Notes: a model not told the origin generated them from the letters alone. 31,564 nt of DNA from NVTR01 sp036479015 (GCA_036479015.1 JAZGFB010000049.1:1-31564); one strand, 5' to 3'; positions 16,517 to 25,016 are shown, counted from the first letter of the stretch. A program made the numbers and translations.

Positions 16517-17161
16517 TCACGCCAGTTGCAACAGGAATTGCGCCAAGTCGCTGGTGTGATGCTGAATATGTGCCGCAGGTGCCGCCTGTGGTGACACATG
16601 GATCGTGCGCATACCCATGGCAAAAGGTGCCTTTAGATTGCGGGCATCATCTTCAAACATTGCGGCTGCGCGCGGATCAATGCCGTCAGTCTTGAAAATC
16701 GCTTCAAAGGCCGCTGTGTCTGGCTTTGGCTTAAACTGGGCATGCTCAATGCCATAGACCGCGTCAAACACCGTGTCCAAGCCGCGCGCCTTTAGCACCC
16801 GTCTGGCATAGGGGGCGGACCCGTTAGTATAGACAATTTTCCGCCCCGGAAGGCTGGTAATACCGTCCGCTAATACGGGGTCTTGGGTGATATGGGACAT
16901 GTCAATATCATGCACGGCATCAAGAAAGGACCACGGGTCAACACAGTGTTCCGCCATAAGCCCGGCCAGGGTTGTTCCGTAACGCTGCCAATATTCTTTT
17001 CTCAACTGGTCTGCAATCGGTCGGGTCACGCCGATGGCGTTCATGACCCAATCGGCCATTTTGATCTCTATCTGATCAAACAATGCCATATCCGGCGGAT
17101 ATAGAGTGTTGTCCAGATCAAATACCCACGTGCGAATATCGGTGAAGCTTTTGCTTAGCAT
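16517..17161 (-). CDS. HAD-family pyrimidine 5'-nucleotidase
   Basis: A 214-residue HAD-superfamily phosphatase of the SDT1/pyrimidine 5'-nucleotidase group. Motif I is VFDLDNTLYPPD (nucleophile and acid aspartates), followed by the group's typical cap with GTTLAGLMAEH and DPWSFLDAVHDID. Motif II is KIVYTNGSAPYA, the motif III lysine lies in FKPKPD, and motif IV is AAMFEDDARNLKAP. All catalytic residues are present. It is expected to remove phosphate from UMP or CMP or related metabolites. The ATG is chosen at the end of the frame, and the length is normal for the family. It is convergent with the aminotransferase and divergent from the GntR regulator. Confidence 0.87.
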   Translation of the reverse strand: MLSKSFTDIRTWVFDLDNTLYPPDMALFDQIEIKMADWVMNAIGVTRPIADQLRKEYWQRYGTTLAGLMAEHCVDPWSFLDAVHDIDMSHITQDPVLADGITSLPGRKIVYTNGSAPYARRVLKARGLDTVFDAVYGIEHAQFKPKPDTAAFEAIFKTDGIDPRAAAMFEDDARNLKAPFAMGMRTIHVSPQAAPAAHIQHHTSDLAQFLLQLA

Positions 17162-17213
17162 GGCTGAACCCTAAACATGAACGGTTGCGGCGAAAACCGG
17201 TATTGACGCGATG

Positions 17214-17268
17214 GTTGCAAAATCTTGAACGATCTGGGACAGGTATTGCAACAAAAACGGAGTTGCAA
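17214..17268 (+). promoter_or_regulatory. TTGCAA operator-like repeats before the GntR gene
   Basis: Inverted repeat TTGCAAC (17246-17252) and GTTGCAA (17262-17268) with a nine-base spacer, plus a third GTTGCAA at 17214-17220. The downstream arm overlaps the GGAG ribosome site (17259-17262) of the GntR gene, so bound regulator would block its own expression. Autorepression is inferred from position. Confidence 0.5.
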
Positions 17269-17270
17269 AA

Positions 17271-17912
17271 ATGCAGGCGGCTAAATCAGGGCAGAAAGAT
17301 GCCTATCAGCTTATCTTGGATGCAATTGATACCGGTGGGTATAAGCCCGGGGATCGGCTGGTTGAAAGCGATTTGGCCGAACGGTTTGGCGTGTCGCGCA
17401 CGCCCATTCGGGAAGCGCTGCAAAGGCTGGAAACCCAGTCATTATTGTCGCGGGATGGGCGCAGCCTGATCGTGGCGTCGCTTGATCATAACCAACTTGC
17501 CGAGCTGTACGTGGTGCGCACCGAACTGGAAGGGCTGGCGGCCCGTTTGGCCGCAAAACACGCCACGCCAGAAGAAGTGCGCCTGCTGGGCCGTTTGTTA
17601 GAGGAAGACCGGAAAAGGGTTGATGACCCGGCAGCATTGGCGTTGGCAAACCGGCGATTTCATAAGCAAATTCACCTGGCATCCCATAACCGGTATCTGG
17701 TGCAGCAACTGGATATTGTGCACCGCACCATGGCGTTGATGGAAAGCACATCATTGGCCGTTGACGGACGGGGCGCGGCCGCTTTGGATGAGCATGCGAA
17801 AATCGTAACGGCAATCCAAAATAATGACGGGGATGGCGCCCAACAGGCCATTCGGTCCCATATTTCATGGGCTTATGAAACCCGACTGCGCATTGATATT
17901 GACCCAAAATAG
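17271..17912 (+). CDS. GntR family regulator, FadR/FCD subfamily
   Basis: A 213-residue regulator with an N-terminal winged helix (about residues 10-75: YKPGDRLVESDLAERFGVSRTPIREALQRL, shown here in part, is the classic GntR recognition region) and a C-terminal all-helical FCD effector domain. FCD metal-site candidates are seen in NRRFHKQIH, in DEHAKIV and in the late IRSHISWAYE, which suggests a metal-assisted carboxylate ligand. The ATG has GGAG eight bases upstream. No catabolic gene is next to it: the nucleotidase is divergent and the glycosyltransferase is convergent nine bases away, so its target besides itself is unknown. Confidence 0.9.
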   Translation: MQAAKSGQKDAYQLILDAIDTGGYKPGDRLVESDLAERFGVSRTPIREALQRLETQSLLSRDGRSLIVASLDHNQLAELYVVRTELEGLAARLAAKHATPEEVRLLGRLLEEDRKRVDDPAALALANRRFHKQIHLASHNRYLVQQLDIVHRTMALMESTSLAVDGRGAAALDEHAKIVTAIQNNDGDGAQQAIRSHISWAYETRLRIDIDPK

Positions 17913-17921
17913 TCACGAAAT

Positions 17922-19844
17922 TCAAGTATGAATGCTGGTGCCGCTGTCTTTTGGGGGGGTGGATGAAACAACACCATGGGCGGTTTTGTCCCAATAAAAC
18001 GGTTTTGAAAACAGTTCCCATATGCCCTTATATGCGGCGATGACTGCAAGGCCAAAATACATGTGCAATGTCGGTATCCACATCCATAAGCGTTTGTGCC
18101 CGGTGGGTGCCAGGGCGAAAATGCCGATCAGCAATGTTATGATTTCAGACATAAAAAACATGCCGGTGAGCAAATAAAACGCGGTTGGCGACAGCACACT
18201 TTGAATGGGGTGATAAATTCCCAGTGGTACTGCCCAGAAAGACCACAGAACCGGGGCAAGAATAAATTGCGTCAATGTTCCCAGAAAAATAATTTGCACA
18301 CCGATGAACCGTTTTAGGCCCAGATCCCTGATAAGTGCCCTGGGGCTTCGCATATGTACGGCCCAGGTGATTGCATAGCCCTTTAACCAGCGCGAGCGTT
18401 GCCTGATCCATGGCCAGGTTTCACAATTTGCTTCTTCTTTTGTCAGGGTTGCAATCAGTTCTGTTTTATAGCCGCGCCGGGCCAGACGAATGCCAAGATC
18501 GGCGTCTTCGGTCACATTATGGGCGTCCCAGCCGCCGATTTTTTCCAGCGCATCGCGGCGAAAGAACAGTGTGGTTCCGCCAAGCGGTATGACCAGCCCA
18601 AGCTGTTGCAAACCCGGCAGAACCACCCGAAACCAGGACGCATATTCAATGGTGAAACAGCGTGAAATCCAATTGGTTGTCGGGTTGTAAAAATCAAGAA
18701 CCCCTTGAAGGCATGCCACTTTTGGCCCGGCTTCATGGAACCGTCGGGCGACTTTGAACAATTGGTCCGCCTCTGGCGCGTCCTCGGCGTCATAGACGCC
18801 AATGATAGCGCCGTTACAAAAATCTAGTGCAAAATTCAATGCCCGCGGCTTGGTTTTCAACTCACCACGGGGCACCGTAATTTGGCGCATCCAGGCGGGC
18901 AGGTTGGCTTCTTTTAGCGCGCTCTGTGTCGTGGTGTCATCCTGTTCGACAATCAGGCAGATTTCCAACAATTCCCGTGGATAGTTTAGGCGCCCTAACC
19001 GGCGCACCAACCGGTTTGCGATGCGACGTTCGCGAAACAGCGGCACCAGAATTGATACCTTTGGCAGGCGCATCATTTGGTTCGGCCGCCTTGCCGACAG
19101 GAAAGTTGGCGCTGTAAGGGGTGCGCCATAATAAGACGCCAAAGCCGCCGCCGCCTTTAGCCCGGTGTTAAGAACAAGCGCGGCTATACCGCAGCCTATC
19201 AGAACCAACAGCAGTGCAAACGGCGCGACAAAGGCAACTGTGATAAGCACTGCCAATAGCAACAGCGCCATTGTGGTCACCGATCGAGTGTTCCAGTCCC
19301 GGCAACTTTCGGTTGGGTCAACGCGGCTTTCAGCCCGCTTCGCCAGGGAATGGTGCCTAAAGTGAAGCAGTGATTGATTGATGGCACTAAGGGGTGCCAC
19401 GACCATCATCACAGAACCGAATTCGTCTGGAAGTTTTGCCATGATGCCGGCGAAATGTTCAGGTCGAGAGGTGGCGATCAACGTCACCGCGCCCACCCGT
19501 TTCCAAGGGATTATTCTGTTTTTAATACAAAAGGATGGGTCAATTCCTGCGACCAGTCTTATGTCTGGTGGTTCGGCATTAAGATCGGCGGTGGCGCAGC
19601 CGTATTGCTTGGCCAGCCCACTGTAAAGTTGGGCCTCACTGACCATGTTATTGGCCAATAATATGTCCCCCAGATCGGCATCCTGGCGGACCTGCATCGC
19701 GGTGGCCACGATTAAGTCAGAACCCGTCATGACACCCCTGTCGATCAGGATTTTTCCAAGGGTCGACATGGCCGATCCGGGCTTTGGCGGCCCCAGCGAT
19801 TTTGGGCGTTTCGGATAGGGAGAGGGGCGTTGATCAGTAATCAT
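17922..19844 (-). CDS. Membrane GT2 glycosyltransferase with N-terminal MshEN-like domain
   Basis: A 640-residue protein in three parts. Residues about 27-150 resemble the MshEN / type II secretion ATPase N-domain, with two LGxIL repeats (LGKILIDRGVMTGSDL and LGDILLANNMVSEAQL), a fold that binds cyclic di-GMP in MshE; the arginine of the usual RLG start is Thr here. A hydrophobic pair follows (about 190-235). The GT2 domain begins at VSILVPLFRER (about 263) and has the processive-synthase residues YDAEDAPEAD (351), TEDADLGIRLARRGY (445) and QRSRW (482). Four or so C-terminal membrane helices follow. It probably makes or exports a beta-linked polysaccharide; the product is unknown. A second possible start is the ATG at 19769 (residue 26). 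It lies 72 bases downstream of carA. Confidence 0.85.
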   Translation of the reverse strand: MITDQRPSPYPKRPKSLGPPKPGSAMSTLGKILIDRGVMTGSDLIVATAMQVRQDADLGDILLANNMVSEAQLYSGLAKQYGCATADLNAEPPDIRLVAGIDPSFCIKNRIIPWKRVGAVTLIATSRPEHFAGIMAKLPDEFGSVMMVVAPLSAINQSLLHFRHHSLAKRAESRVDPTESCRDWNTRSVTTMALLLLAVLITVAFVAPFALLLVLIGCGIAALVLNTGLKAAAALASYYGAPLTAPTFLSARRPNQMMRLPKVSILVPLFRERRIANRLVRRLGRLNYPRELLEICLIVEQDDTTTQSALKEANLPAWMRQITVPRGELKTKPRALNFALDFCNGAIIGVYDAEDAPEADQLFKVARRFHEAGPKVACLQGVLDFYNPTTNWISRCFTIEYASWFRVVLPGLQQLGLVIPLGGTTLFFRRDALEKIGGWDAHNVTEDADLGIRLARRGYKTELIATLTKEEANCETWPWIRQRSRWLKGYAITWAVHMRSPRALIRDLGLKRFIGVQIIFLGTLTQFILAPVLWSFWAVPLGIYHPIQSVLSPTAFYLLTGMFFMSEIITLLIGIFALAPTGHKRLWMWIPTLHMYFGLAVIAAYKGIWELFSKPFYWDKTAHGVVSSTPPKDSGTSIHT

Positions 19845-19916
19845 TTAACACACAGGGCAGCTGTTACAGGGCTACACTGGGTGAGCTAAGTTAATGCGTA
19901 ATTAATAATGTTGGAT

Positions 19917-21074
19917 TCAGCCGGCTTTATTAATCGCTTCGACAAAGCGATCAAACAGGTGATGGCTGTCTTGCGGGCCTGGCGACGCTTCCGGGTGGTA
20001 TTGCACGGAAAAAACCGGCCGGTTTGTCAGGCGAATGCCGCAGTTGGAACCATCAAACAGGCTGGTATGGGTTTCCAATACGCCCTCTGGCAGTGACTGG
20101 CTGTCAACGGCAAACCCATGGTTCATCGAGGTGATTTCAACCTTGCCGGTTTCAAGATCTTTCACCGGGTGATTGGCCCCGTGGTGACCGTGGTTCATTT
20201 TTACGGTCTTTGCCCCCAAAGCCAGCGCAAGCATCTGATGCCCAAGGCATATTCCAAACACTGGCAGTTTAGTACTGTCCAGCAGTTCCTGGATCATCGG
20301 TACCGCGTACTGGCCGGTGGCCGCAGGGTCACCGGGGCCATTGGACAGGAAAATACCAGCCGGGTTATGGGCCAAAATTTCCTGGGCCGTCGCCGTGGCC
20401 GGAACCACAGTAACATCGCAACCCGCCGACGTCAGGCAGCGCAGGATGTTGCGTTTTGCGCCAAAGTCCACGGCCACAACCCTGTGCCCTGGAACGGCTG
20501 CATTTTCATACCCATCAGGCCAGGCCCAACGGGTTTCATCCCATTTATATGTTTGCGCACAGGTGACATCTTTGGCGAGATCTTGGCCCTCTAGCCCGGC
20601 AAAAGACCGGGCCGCAGCCACCAAGGCCTCTATGTCAAAATTGCCATCAGGGTCATGGGCAAGGGCGGCATGTGGCGCGCCCTGTTGGCGAATCGCGCGG
20701 GTCAGGCGGCGTGTGTCCAGGCCGCCAATACCAATGCGGCCATGCTTGGCCAGCCAGGCGCTTAGATGTTGCGTTGCGCGCCAGCTTGACGGCTCAGTCG
20801 GCAGCCACTTTACCACCATCCCCGATGCGACAGGCTCACCAGCTTCGTCATCATCCGGGTTGGTGCCAACATTGCCCATATGGGGAAAGGTAAACGTCAC
20901 GATCTGGCCCGCGTATGAAGGGTCAGTCATAATTTCCTGATACCCGGTCATGGCGGTGTTAAAGCAAAGCTCTGCAACGGTTTGCCCCGTGGCACCAAAG
21001 CCTTGGCCATAAAATACTGTACCATCTGCAAGCGCAAGGCAGGCGGTTGGGTTGTCATTTGCATTATCTGGCAT
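19917..21074 (-). CDS. carA: Carbamoyl-phosphate synthase small chain
   Basis: Glutaminase subunit of carbamoyl-phosphate synthase, which passes ammonia to CarB for pyrimidine and arginine synthesis. The 385-residue protein has the CarA N-domain (LALADGTVFYGQGFG, AELCFNTAMTGYQEIMTDPSY, VTFTFPHMGNVG, GGLDTRRLTRAIR) and a class I glutamine amidotransferase domain: GIFLSNGPGDP, the nucleophile loop FGICLGHQMLALALG, MNHGHHGANHPV, and the His-Glu pair in QYHPEASPGP. All catalytic residues are present at normal length. carB is not in the window. The upstream region (21075-21259) is shared with the divergent yqeY gene. Confidence 0.97.
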   Translation of the reverse strand: MPDNANDNPTACLALADGTVFYGQGFGATGQTVAELCFNTAMTGYQEIMTDPSYAGQIVTFTFPHMGNVGTNPDDDEAGEPVASGMVVKWLPTEPSSWRATQHLSAWLAKHGRIGIGGLDTRRLTRAIRQQGAPHAALAHDPDGNFDIEALVAAARSFAGLEGQDLAKDVTCAQTYKWDETRWAWPDGYENAAVPGHRVVAVDFGAKRNILRCLTSAGCDVTVVPATATAQEILAHNPAGIFLSNGPGDPAATGQYAVPMIQELLDSTKLPVFGICLGHQMLALALGAKTVKMNHGHHGANHPVKDLETGKVEITSMNHGFAVDSQSLPEGVLETHTSLFDGSNCGIRLTNRPVFSVQYHPEASPGPQDSHHLFDRFVEAINKAG

Positions 21075-21259
21075 AGCCGTATCCCCCGGGGCACAAAACT
21101 GACGGGAAACTAAGGAATGCTGGCGGGGCCGTCAAGCGAATGTGGTAATTTAACTTATTGATATATAACAGCAGGTTAGATGAATTATCCACTGTTGCCA
21201 CAGGAATTCTTGCGGGGTACTGTCGGAACTTCGGAATGGTTTAGGGGATTGGACAACCG

Positions 21260-21718
21260 ATGGATTTACGGACCCGTGTGAACGCTTCGCTGAAAGAGGC
21301 GATGAAAGCACAAGATACCGATCGACGCTCAACTCTGCGATTGATCAATGCGGCCATCAAAGACCGTGACATTGCCCTGCGTGGTGATGGTGACGATACT
21401 GGCGTCAGTGATACAGAAGTGCTTGGGATTCTTGGCAAAATGGTCAAGCAACGCATGGAAAGCGCGCGCGCCTATGATGAAGGCGGGCGTTTAGAGCTTG
21501 CCGAACAGGAACGGTCTGAAATTCAGATTATCGAAGATTTCCTGCCAAAGAAACTAAGCGAAGATGAAACAGCCAAGGCCATTCAGGCGGCTATTTCTGA
21601 GGTTGGTGCAAAAGGTATACGCGATATGGGGCGGGTCATGGGGGTACTGAAAGCCAAGTATACCGGCCAGATGGATTTCGGCGCAGTTGGCGGCCGCATC
21701 AAGGGCCTTTTGGGCTAA
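21260..21718 (+). CDS. yqeY: GatB/YqeY domain-containing protein
   Basis: A 152-residue stand-alone YqeY protein: an N-terminal helical part (LRTRVNASLKEAMKAQDTDRRSTLRLINAAIKD in part) and the C-terminal helical tail homologous to GatB's tRNA-binding domain (EIQIIEDFLPKKLSEDE, GAKGIRDMGRVMGVLK, DFGAVGGRIKGLL). The family occurs next to carA or rpsU-dnaG-rpoD in many bacteria. Its molecular role is not well defined; binding to tRNA is inferred from the GatB domain. It is divergent from carA, and its 3' end is convergent with the PEBP-like gene 21 bases away. Confidence 0.92.
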   Translation: MDLRTRVNASLKEAMKAQDTDRRSTLRLINAAIKDRDIALRGDGDDTGVSDTEVLGILGKMVKQRMESARAYDEGGRLELAEQERSEIQIIEDFLPKKLSEDETAKAIQAAISEVGAKGIRDMGRVMGVLKAKYTGQMDFGAVGGRIKGLLG

Positions 21719-21739
21719 TAACCTATAAAATCGCCTGCC

Positions 21740-22138
21740 TTACGGATAGTCCTTTGCAGAAGTCGCAACTTTAATTACGCCACCGTTTTTGGCGCGTTGG
21801 GCAGTGGCATGCCAGACATAGGTGTGGCTGCCATTGGGCGGGCAGGGGCTTTTGTAACTGAAAGCGCCGGGCAGGATCGTATCCGCGCCGGAATAGGCAA
21901 TAGTCCCGCCGCCATGCCGATACCCAGGGGCGTCATTATCCACCAGTTTGAACCTGATAAAGCGGGTGCCCGGCGGCACATCGGTCAGGATGAATGTTGG
22001 GTTGGTGACAGTATTGGGTGAACCGGATGTGCAAAGCTTTAGCGCGCCCCACTCAAATGTTAGCTCAAAGGCTTGAAGCGGCAGCGTGCACGCCAGGGTG
22101 ATACCGGCGGCAAGCATTGGGGCTGTCAGAATGTGCAT
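21740..22138 (-). CDS. Exported PEBP (YbhB/YbcL)-like protein
   Basis: A 132-residue protein with a signal peptide (about residues 1-23, ending at LPLQAF). The mature part looks like a compact phosphatidylethanolamine-binding-protein fold: a segment PTFILTDVPPGTRFIRFKLVD that parallels the PEBP strand with the DPDAP-like turn, GGGTIAY, and CPPNGSHTYVWHATA, which matches the GPCPPxGxHxY motif of the family. It is short for a PEBP (usually 150-190) and lacks an obvious downstream helix. Two cysteines (CTSGS and PCPP) could form a disulfide. Assignment is by motif only and the ligand is unknown. It stands alone, on the same strand as but well separated from the DUF2244 gene. Confidence 0.7.
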   Translation of the reverse strand: MHILTAPMLAAGITLACTLPLQAFELTFEWGALKLCTSGSPNTVTNPTFILTDVPPGTRFIRFKLVDNDAPGYRHGGGTIAYSGADTILPGAFSYKSPCPPNGSHTYVWHATAQRAKNGGVIKVATSAKDYP

Positions 22139-22219
22139 TGGGTGAGCCTGTATAATTTGAATGCACCCATGTTATGACAGATGAAAGAAATCACCAAATA
22201 TCGTTTGGGATGTCGGTGA

Positions 22220-22747
22220 TTACCGGGAAAATGCCCGCTGCAATTCCACATACAGTGTCAGCCGTTCATCGGCACTTAGGAATGCGCCTATCTCAACCGT
22301 GCGGTCATTGCCGCGCAGGGTGACGTAGTTTTCGACGGGGCCGCCAATGGGGCGTAGTTTAATCTGCACCCAGTGCGGGTTGGCCTGCCAGTTTTGGTCA
22401 GGGGCATGGGGGTTATGGCGGCTTAGGTCCACATGGTCATGCCACAGGCTTAACACCTCACGCAATTGGCCCTGCGCGCTGCTGCGTCGTAGGGAATACC
22501 AGATCAGCGCCAATGCGCCCATCAGAAACGGCAACAGGCCCCAAAGGGCGGCGGTGCCAAGCAGTGCCAGTAGCGGCAACATGAACATCGCGAATGTGAC
22601 GCCGATGAACCAGACAAAGCCAGATGCAGGCAAGGATCGGTGCGGCCACAAAGTGAGGCGCAGCGCCGGGCCATCACCATCGGCAAAGGAAAAGGCCCCG
22701 GGTTTATCCGGGGCCTTATGATCTGTGTATTCCCATTGTATGGGCAT
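22220..22747 (-). CDS. DUF2244 integral membrane protein
   Basis: A 175-residue protein with a pair of hydrophobic helices (about residues 42-86, FVWFIGVTFAMFMLPLLALL then LWGLLPFLMGALALIWYSL) after the family-typical LWPHRSLPASGF segment, and a soluble C-terminal region with WHDHVDLSRH, ANPHWVQIKL and EIGAFLSADERLTLYVELQ. This matches DUF2244, which commonly follows cytochrome oxidase genes in alphaproteobacteria; its function is not established. It starts 11 bases after ctaD on the same strand. Oddly, the first codons contain a terminator-like hairpin (22692-22717), so only part of ctaD transcription may reach the rest of the gene. Confidence 0.85.
   Translation of the reverse strand: MPIQWEYTDHKAPDKPGAFSFADGDGPALRLTLWPHRSLPASGFVWFIGVTFAMFMLPLLALLGTAALWGLLPFLMGALALIWYSLRRSSAQGQLREVLSLWHDHVDLSRHNPHAPDQNWQANPHWVQIKLRPIGGPVENYVTLRGNDRTVEIGAFLSADERLTLYVELQRAFSR
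22692..22717 (-). terminator. Terminator-like hairpin after ctaD, inside the DUF2244 coding start
   Basis: Perfect 10-bp stem, AAGGCCCCGG (22692-22701) with CCGGGGCCTT (22708-22717), and a six-base loop. On the minus strand it is followed by TTTCCTTTGCC. It lies 31 bases past the start of the DUF2244 frame and 42 bases past the ctaD stop, so it looks like the ctaD terminator placed within the next gene. Confidence 0.65.
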
Positions 22748-22758
22748 TGGTCGTGGCC

Positions 22759-24435
22759 CTAATGGCTGGTGCCGTGATCCCAGTCTTTTTGCTCTGGCAG
22801 GATCTCAAACGTATGCTCTGGTGGTGGGCATGTTAGAGTCCATTCCAGCGTGTCAGCGCTGGGGCCCCAATAGTTGTTTTCGGTTACTTTTTTACCGTAA
22901 CGCAGGGTGTAAAACATCACGCCGATGAAAAACAGGAATGACGCAAATGATAGGAACGCACCCCAAGAAGATACATAGTTCCAGTAAGCAAATGCCTCTG
23001 GGTAATCAATGTACCGACGTGGCATGCCCTGGCGGCCCAAAAAGTGCTGCGGGAAGAAGGTGATATTTGCACCGATGAACATCATCCAAAAGTGCAGTTT
23101 ACCAGCCCATTCCGGGTATTGGCGGCCAGACATTTTGCCGATCCAATAGTAGATACCGGCAAAGATACAGAAGATGGCGCCAAGGCTCATCACATAGTGG
23201 AAGTGGGCAACCACATAATATGTGTCGTGGTAGGCGCGGTCGATACCGGCCTGTGCCAGCACGATGCCGGTGACGCCGCCAACGGTGAACAGGAACAAAA
23301 AGCCAAACGCCCAGAGCATGGGTGTTTTAAACTCGACCGATCCGCCCCACATGGTGGCGATCCAGCTGAACACCTTAACGCCCGTGGGCACCGCAATGAC
23401 CATGGTTGCCAGCATGAAATAGCTTTGCTGGGTCAGGCTTAGGCCAACAGTGTACATATGGTGCGCCCAGACAACAAAGCCCAAACCACCAATGGCGATC
23501 AGCGCCCAGACCATCGGCAGATAGCCGAACAGGGGCTTTTTGCTGAAGGTCGCGATGATGTGGCTGATGATGCCAAAGCCCGGCATGATGATGATGTACA
23601 CTTCCGGATGGCCAAAGAACCACAGGATGTGCTGGTACAAGATCGGGTCACCGCCACCGGCGGGGTCAAAGAACGTGGTGCCAAAGTTGCGATCTGTCAG
23701 CAACATGGTGATGGCACCGGCCAGAACTGGCAGCGACAATAGGATCAGCCAAGCGGTGACAAAGATTGACCAGGCAAACAGCGGCACCTTGAACAGGGTC
23801 ATGCCGGGGGCACGCATGTTCAGGAAGGTGGTGATCATGTTGATGGCACCAAGGATCGAGGACGCACCCGAAAGGTGCACGGCGAAAATCGCCAGATCCA
23901 TTGAAAACCCACCTTCAGAGGTGGACAGCGGCGGATACAACACCCAGCCAACGCCGGAACCCAGCTGATCATTGCCGCCCGGGGCCAAAAGCGAGGCAAC
24001 ACCAAGCGTCGTGCCGGCAACATACATCCAATAGGATAGGTTGTTCATCCGCGGGAACGCCATGTCAGGCGCACCAATGTGCAGCGGCATAAAGTAGTTA
24101 CCAAAGCCGCCAAACAGCGCCGGAATAACCACAAAGAACATCATCAGAACACCGTGATAGGTGATCATCACGTTCCAAAGGTGGCCGTTCGGCGTACATT
24201 CGTCACCCACGCCAGCGGCGAACATACGCGCGCCTTCCAGGCACATGTATTGCACGCCCGGTTCCATAAGTTCCATCCGCATGTAGACGGTGAAACAGAT
24301 CGAAATGAAGCCAACAAACGCCGCTGTAAAGATATACAGGATACCGATGTCTTTGTGGTTGGTTGACATAAACCAGCGCGTGAAAAAGCTGCGCTCGTCG
24401 TGATGGTCTTCTGTGTGGGTGGCGGCGTCGGCCAT
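22759..24435 (-). CDS. ctaD: Cytochrome c oxidase subunit I (aa3 type)
   Basis: Catalytic subunit of aa3-type cytochrome c oxidase in the inner membrane, reducing oxygen to water with proton pumping. The 558-residue, 12-helix protein has the haem a and a3/CuB ligands in place: MITYHGVLMMFF (haem a His), HPEVYIIIMPGFG (CuB His with the cross-linked Tyr and the pumping Glu), WAHHMY (two CuB His) and YYVVAHFHYVMS (haem a3 and haem a His). The D-channel entry aspartate (HIGAPDMAFPR) and asparagine (MNNLSYW) and the K-channel lysine (TGVKVFSW) are present, so it is a full A-type pump. AGGAG lies nine bases before the ATG. Other ctaC/ctaE/ctaB genes are not in the window; a cytochrome c gene is immediately upstream. 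Confidence 0.97.
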   Translation of the reverse strand: MADAATHTEDHHDERSFFTRWFMSTNHKDIGILYIFTAAFVGFISICFTVYMRMELMEPGVQYMCLEGARMFAAGVGDECTPNGHLWNVMITYHGVLMMFFVVIPALFGGFGNYFMPLHIGAPDMAFPRMNNLSYWMYVAGTTLGVASLLAPGGNDQLGSGVGWVLYPPLSTSEGGFSMDLAIFAVHLSGASSILGAINMITTFLNMRAPGMTLFKVPLFAWSIFVTAWLILLSLPVLAGAITMLLTDRNFGTTFFDPAGGGDPILYQHILWFFGHPEVYIIIMPGFGIISHIIATFSKKPLFGYLPMVWALIAIGGLGFVVWAHHMYTVGLSLTQQSYFMLATMVIAVPTGVKVFSWIATMWGGSVEFKTPMLWAFGFLFLFTVGGVTGIVLAQAGIDRAYHDTYYVVAHFHYVMSLGAIFCIFAGIYYWIGKMSGRQYPEWAGKLHFWMMFIGANITFFPQHFLGRQGMPRRYIDYPEAFAYWNYVSSWGAFLSFASFLFFIGVMFYTLRYGKKVTENNYWGPSADTLEWTLTCPPPEHTFEILPEQKDWDHGTSH

Positions 24436-24501
24436 CTGTGATATCTCCTGAAGCGTATCGGGCAGGGGTGCTGCCCATCATTCTTGCCCCGTTTAGCCGA
24501 A

Positions 24502-24530
24502 CATATGGGGCGGCTCAACCGCCCCATATG
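24502..24530 (-). terminator. Hairpin after the cytochrome c gene
   Basis: Perfect 12-bp inverted repeat CATATGGGGCGG (24502-24513) and CCGCCCCATATG (24519-24530) with a five-base loop, nine bases after the cytochrome c stop on the minus strand and 66 bases before the ctaD start. Only a weak T-run follows (TTCGGC), so it may be a leaky terminator or an RNA end that sets the two genes at different levels. Confidence 0.65.
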
Positions 24531-24539
24531 CCGCAGGGG

Positions 24540-25016
24540 TTAAGAATCGTTGTTTTCTTCGGTTGTTTCAGTCGAATCTGCGGGTTCTGTTTCAATTTCT
24601 TCCATTTCCGGCGCAACACTGGCCAGATATGCGGCCAGATCCTCGGCATTTTTCTTGGCCTTGAATGTCATTTTTGACTTGGCCTTGGAATCACCGGTGA
24701 CGTCTTTCAGATAGGCCGTGGGATCGGTGATGAAAGCCGCAATGCTTTCTTCGTCCCAGATCAGCCCGGACATGCCAGCCGCGAGCAGGGATTTTGAATA
24801 TTTGAATTCCTCAGCACCCGCCGCCCGGCCGATAATGCCAAACAGGTTTGGCCCGGTTTTGCCGCCCTTAAAGATCACTTCGTCACCGTTCTTGATGGTG
24901 TGGCAGGCTTTGCATTTCTTAAAGGCTTTTTCACCGGCAGCAATATCACCGGCGGCATAGGCCGGGGCGGAAAGCGACAATAGGAGTGCGGCGGATATGT
25001 TCAAAATGTTTTTCAT
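24540..25016 (-). CDS. Periplasmic class I cytochrome c (c2/c550-like)
   Basis: A 158-residue cytochrome with a Sec signal peptide ending at AYAAG (about residue 22), a haem-binding CKACH at residues 35-39, the family's KTGPNLFGIIGRAAG segment and a distal methionine in SKMTF at about 116. The pattern GDIAAGEKAFKKCKACH and the large insert match the cytochrome c2/c550 group that carries electrons from the bc1 complex to the aa3 oxidase. Its place just before ctaD supports that role. A tail of about 23 residues rich in Glu, Thr and Asp follows the haem domain and is unusual; it could aid docking to partners or be disordered. A hairpin at 24502-24530 ends the transcript. Confidence 0.9.
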   Translation of the reverse strand: MKNILNISAALLLSLSAPAYAAGDIAAGEKAFKKCKACHTIKNGDEVIFKGGKTGPNLFGIIGRAAGAEEFKYSKSLLAAGMSGLIWDEESIAAFITDPTAYLKDVTGDSKAKSKMTFKAKKNAEDLAAYLASVAPEMEEIETEPADSTETTEENNDS

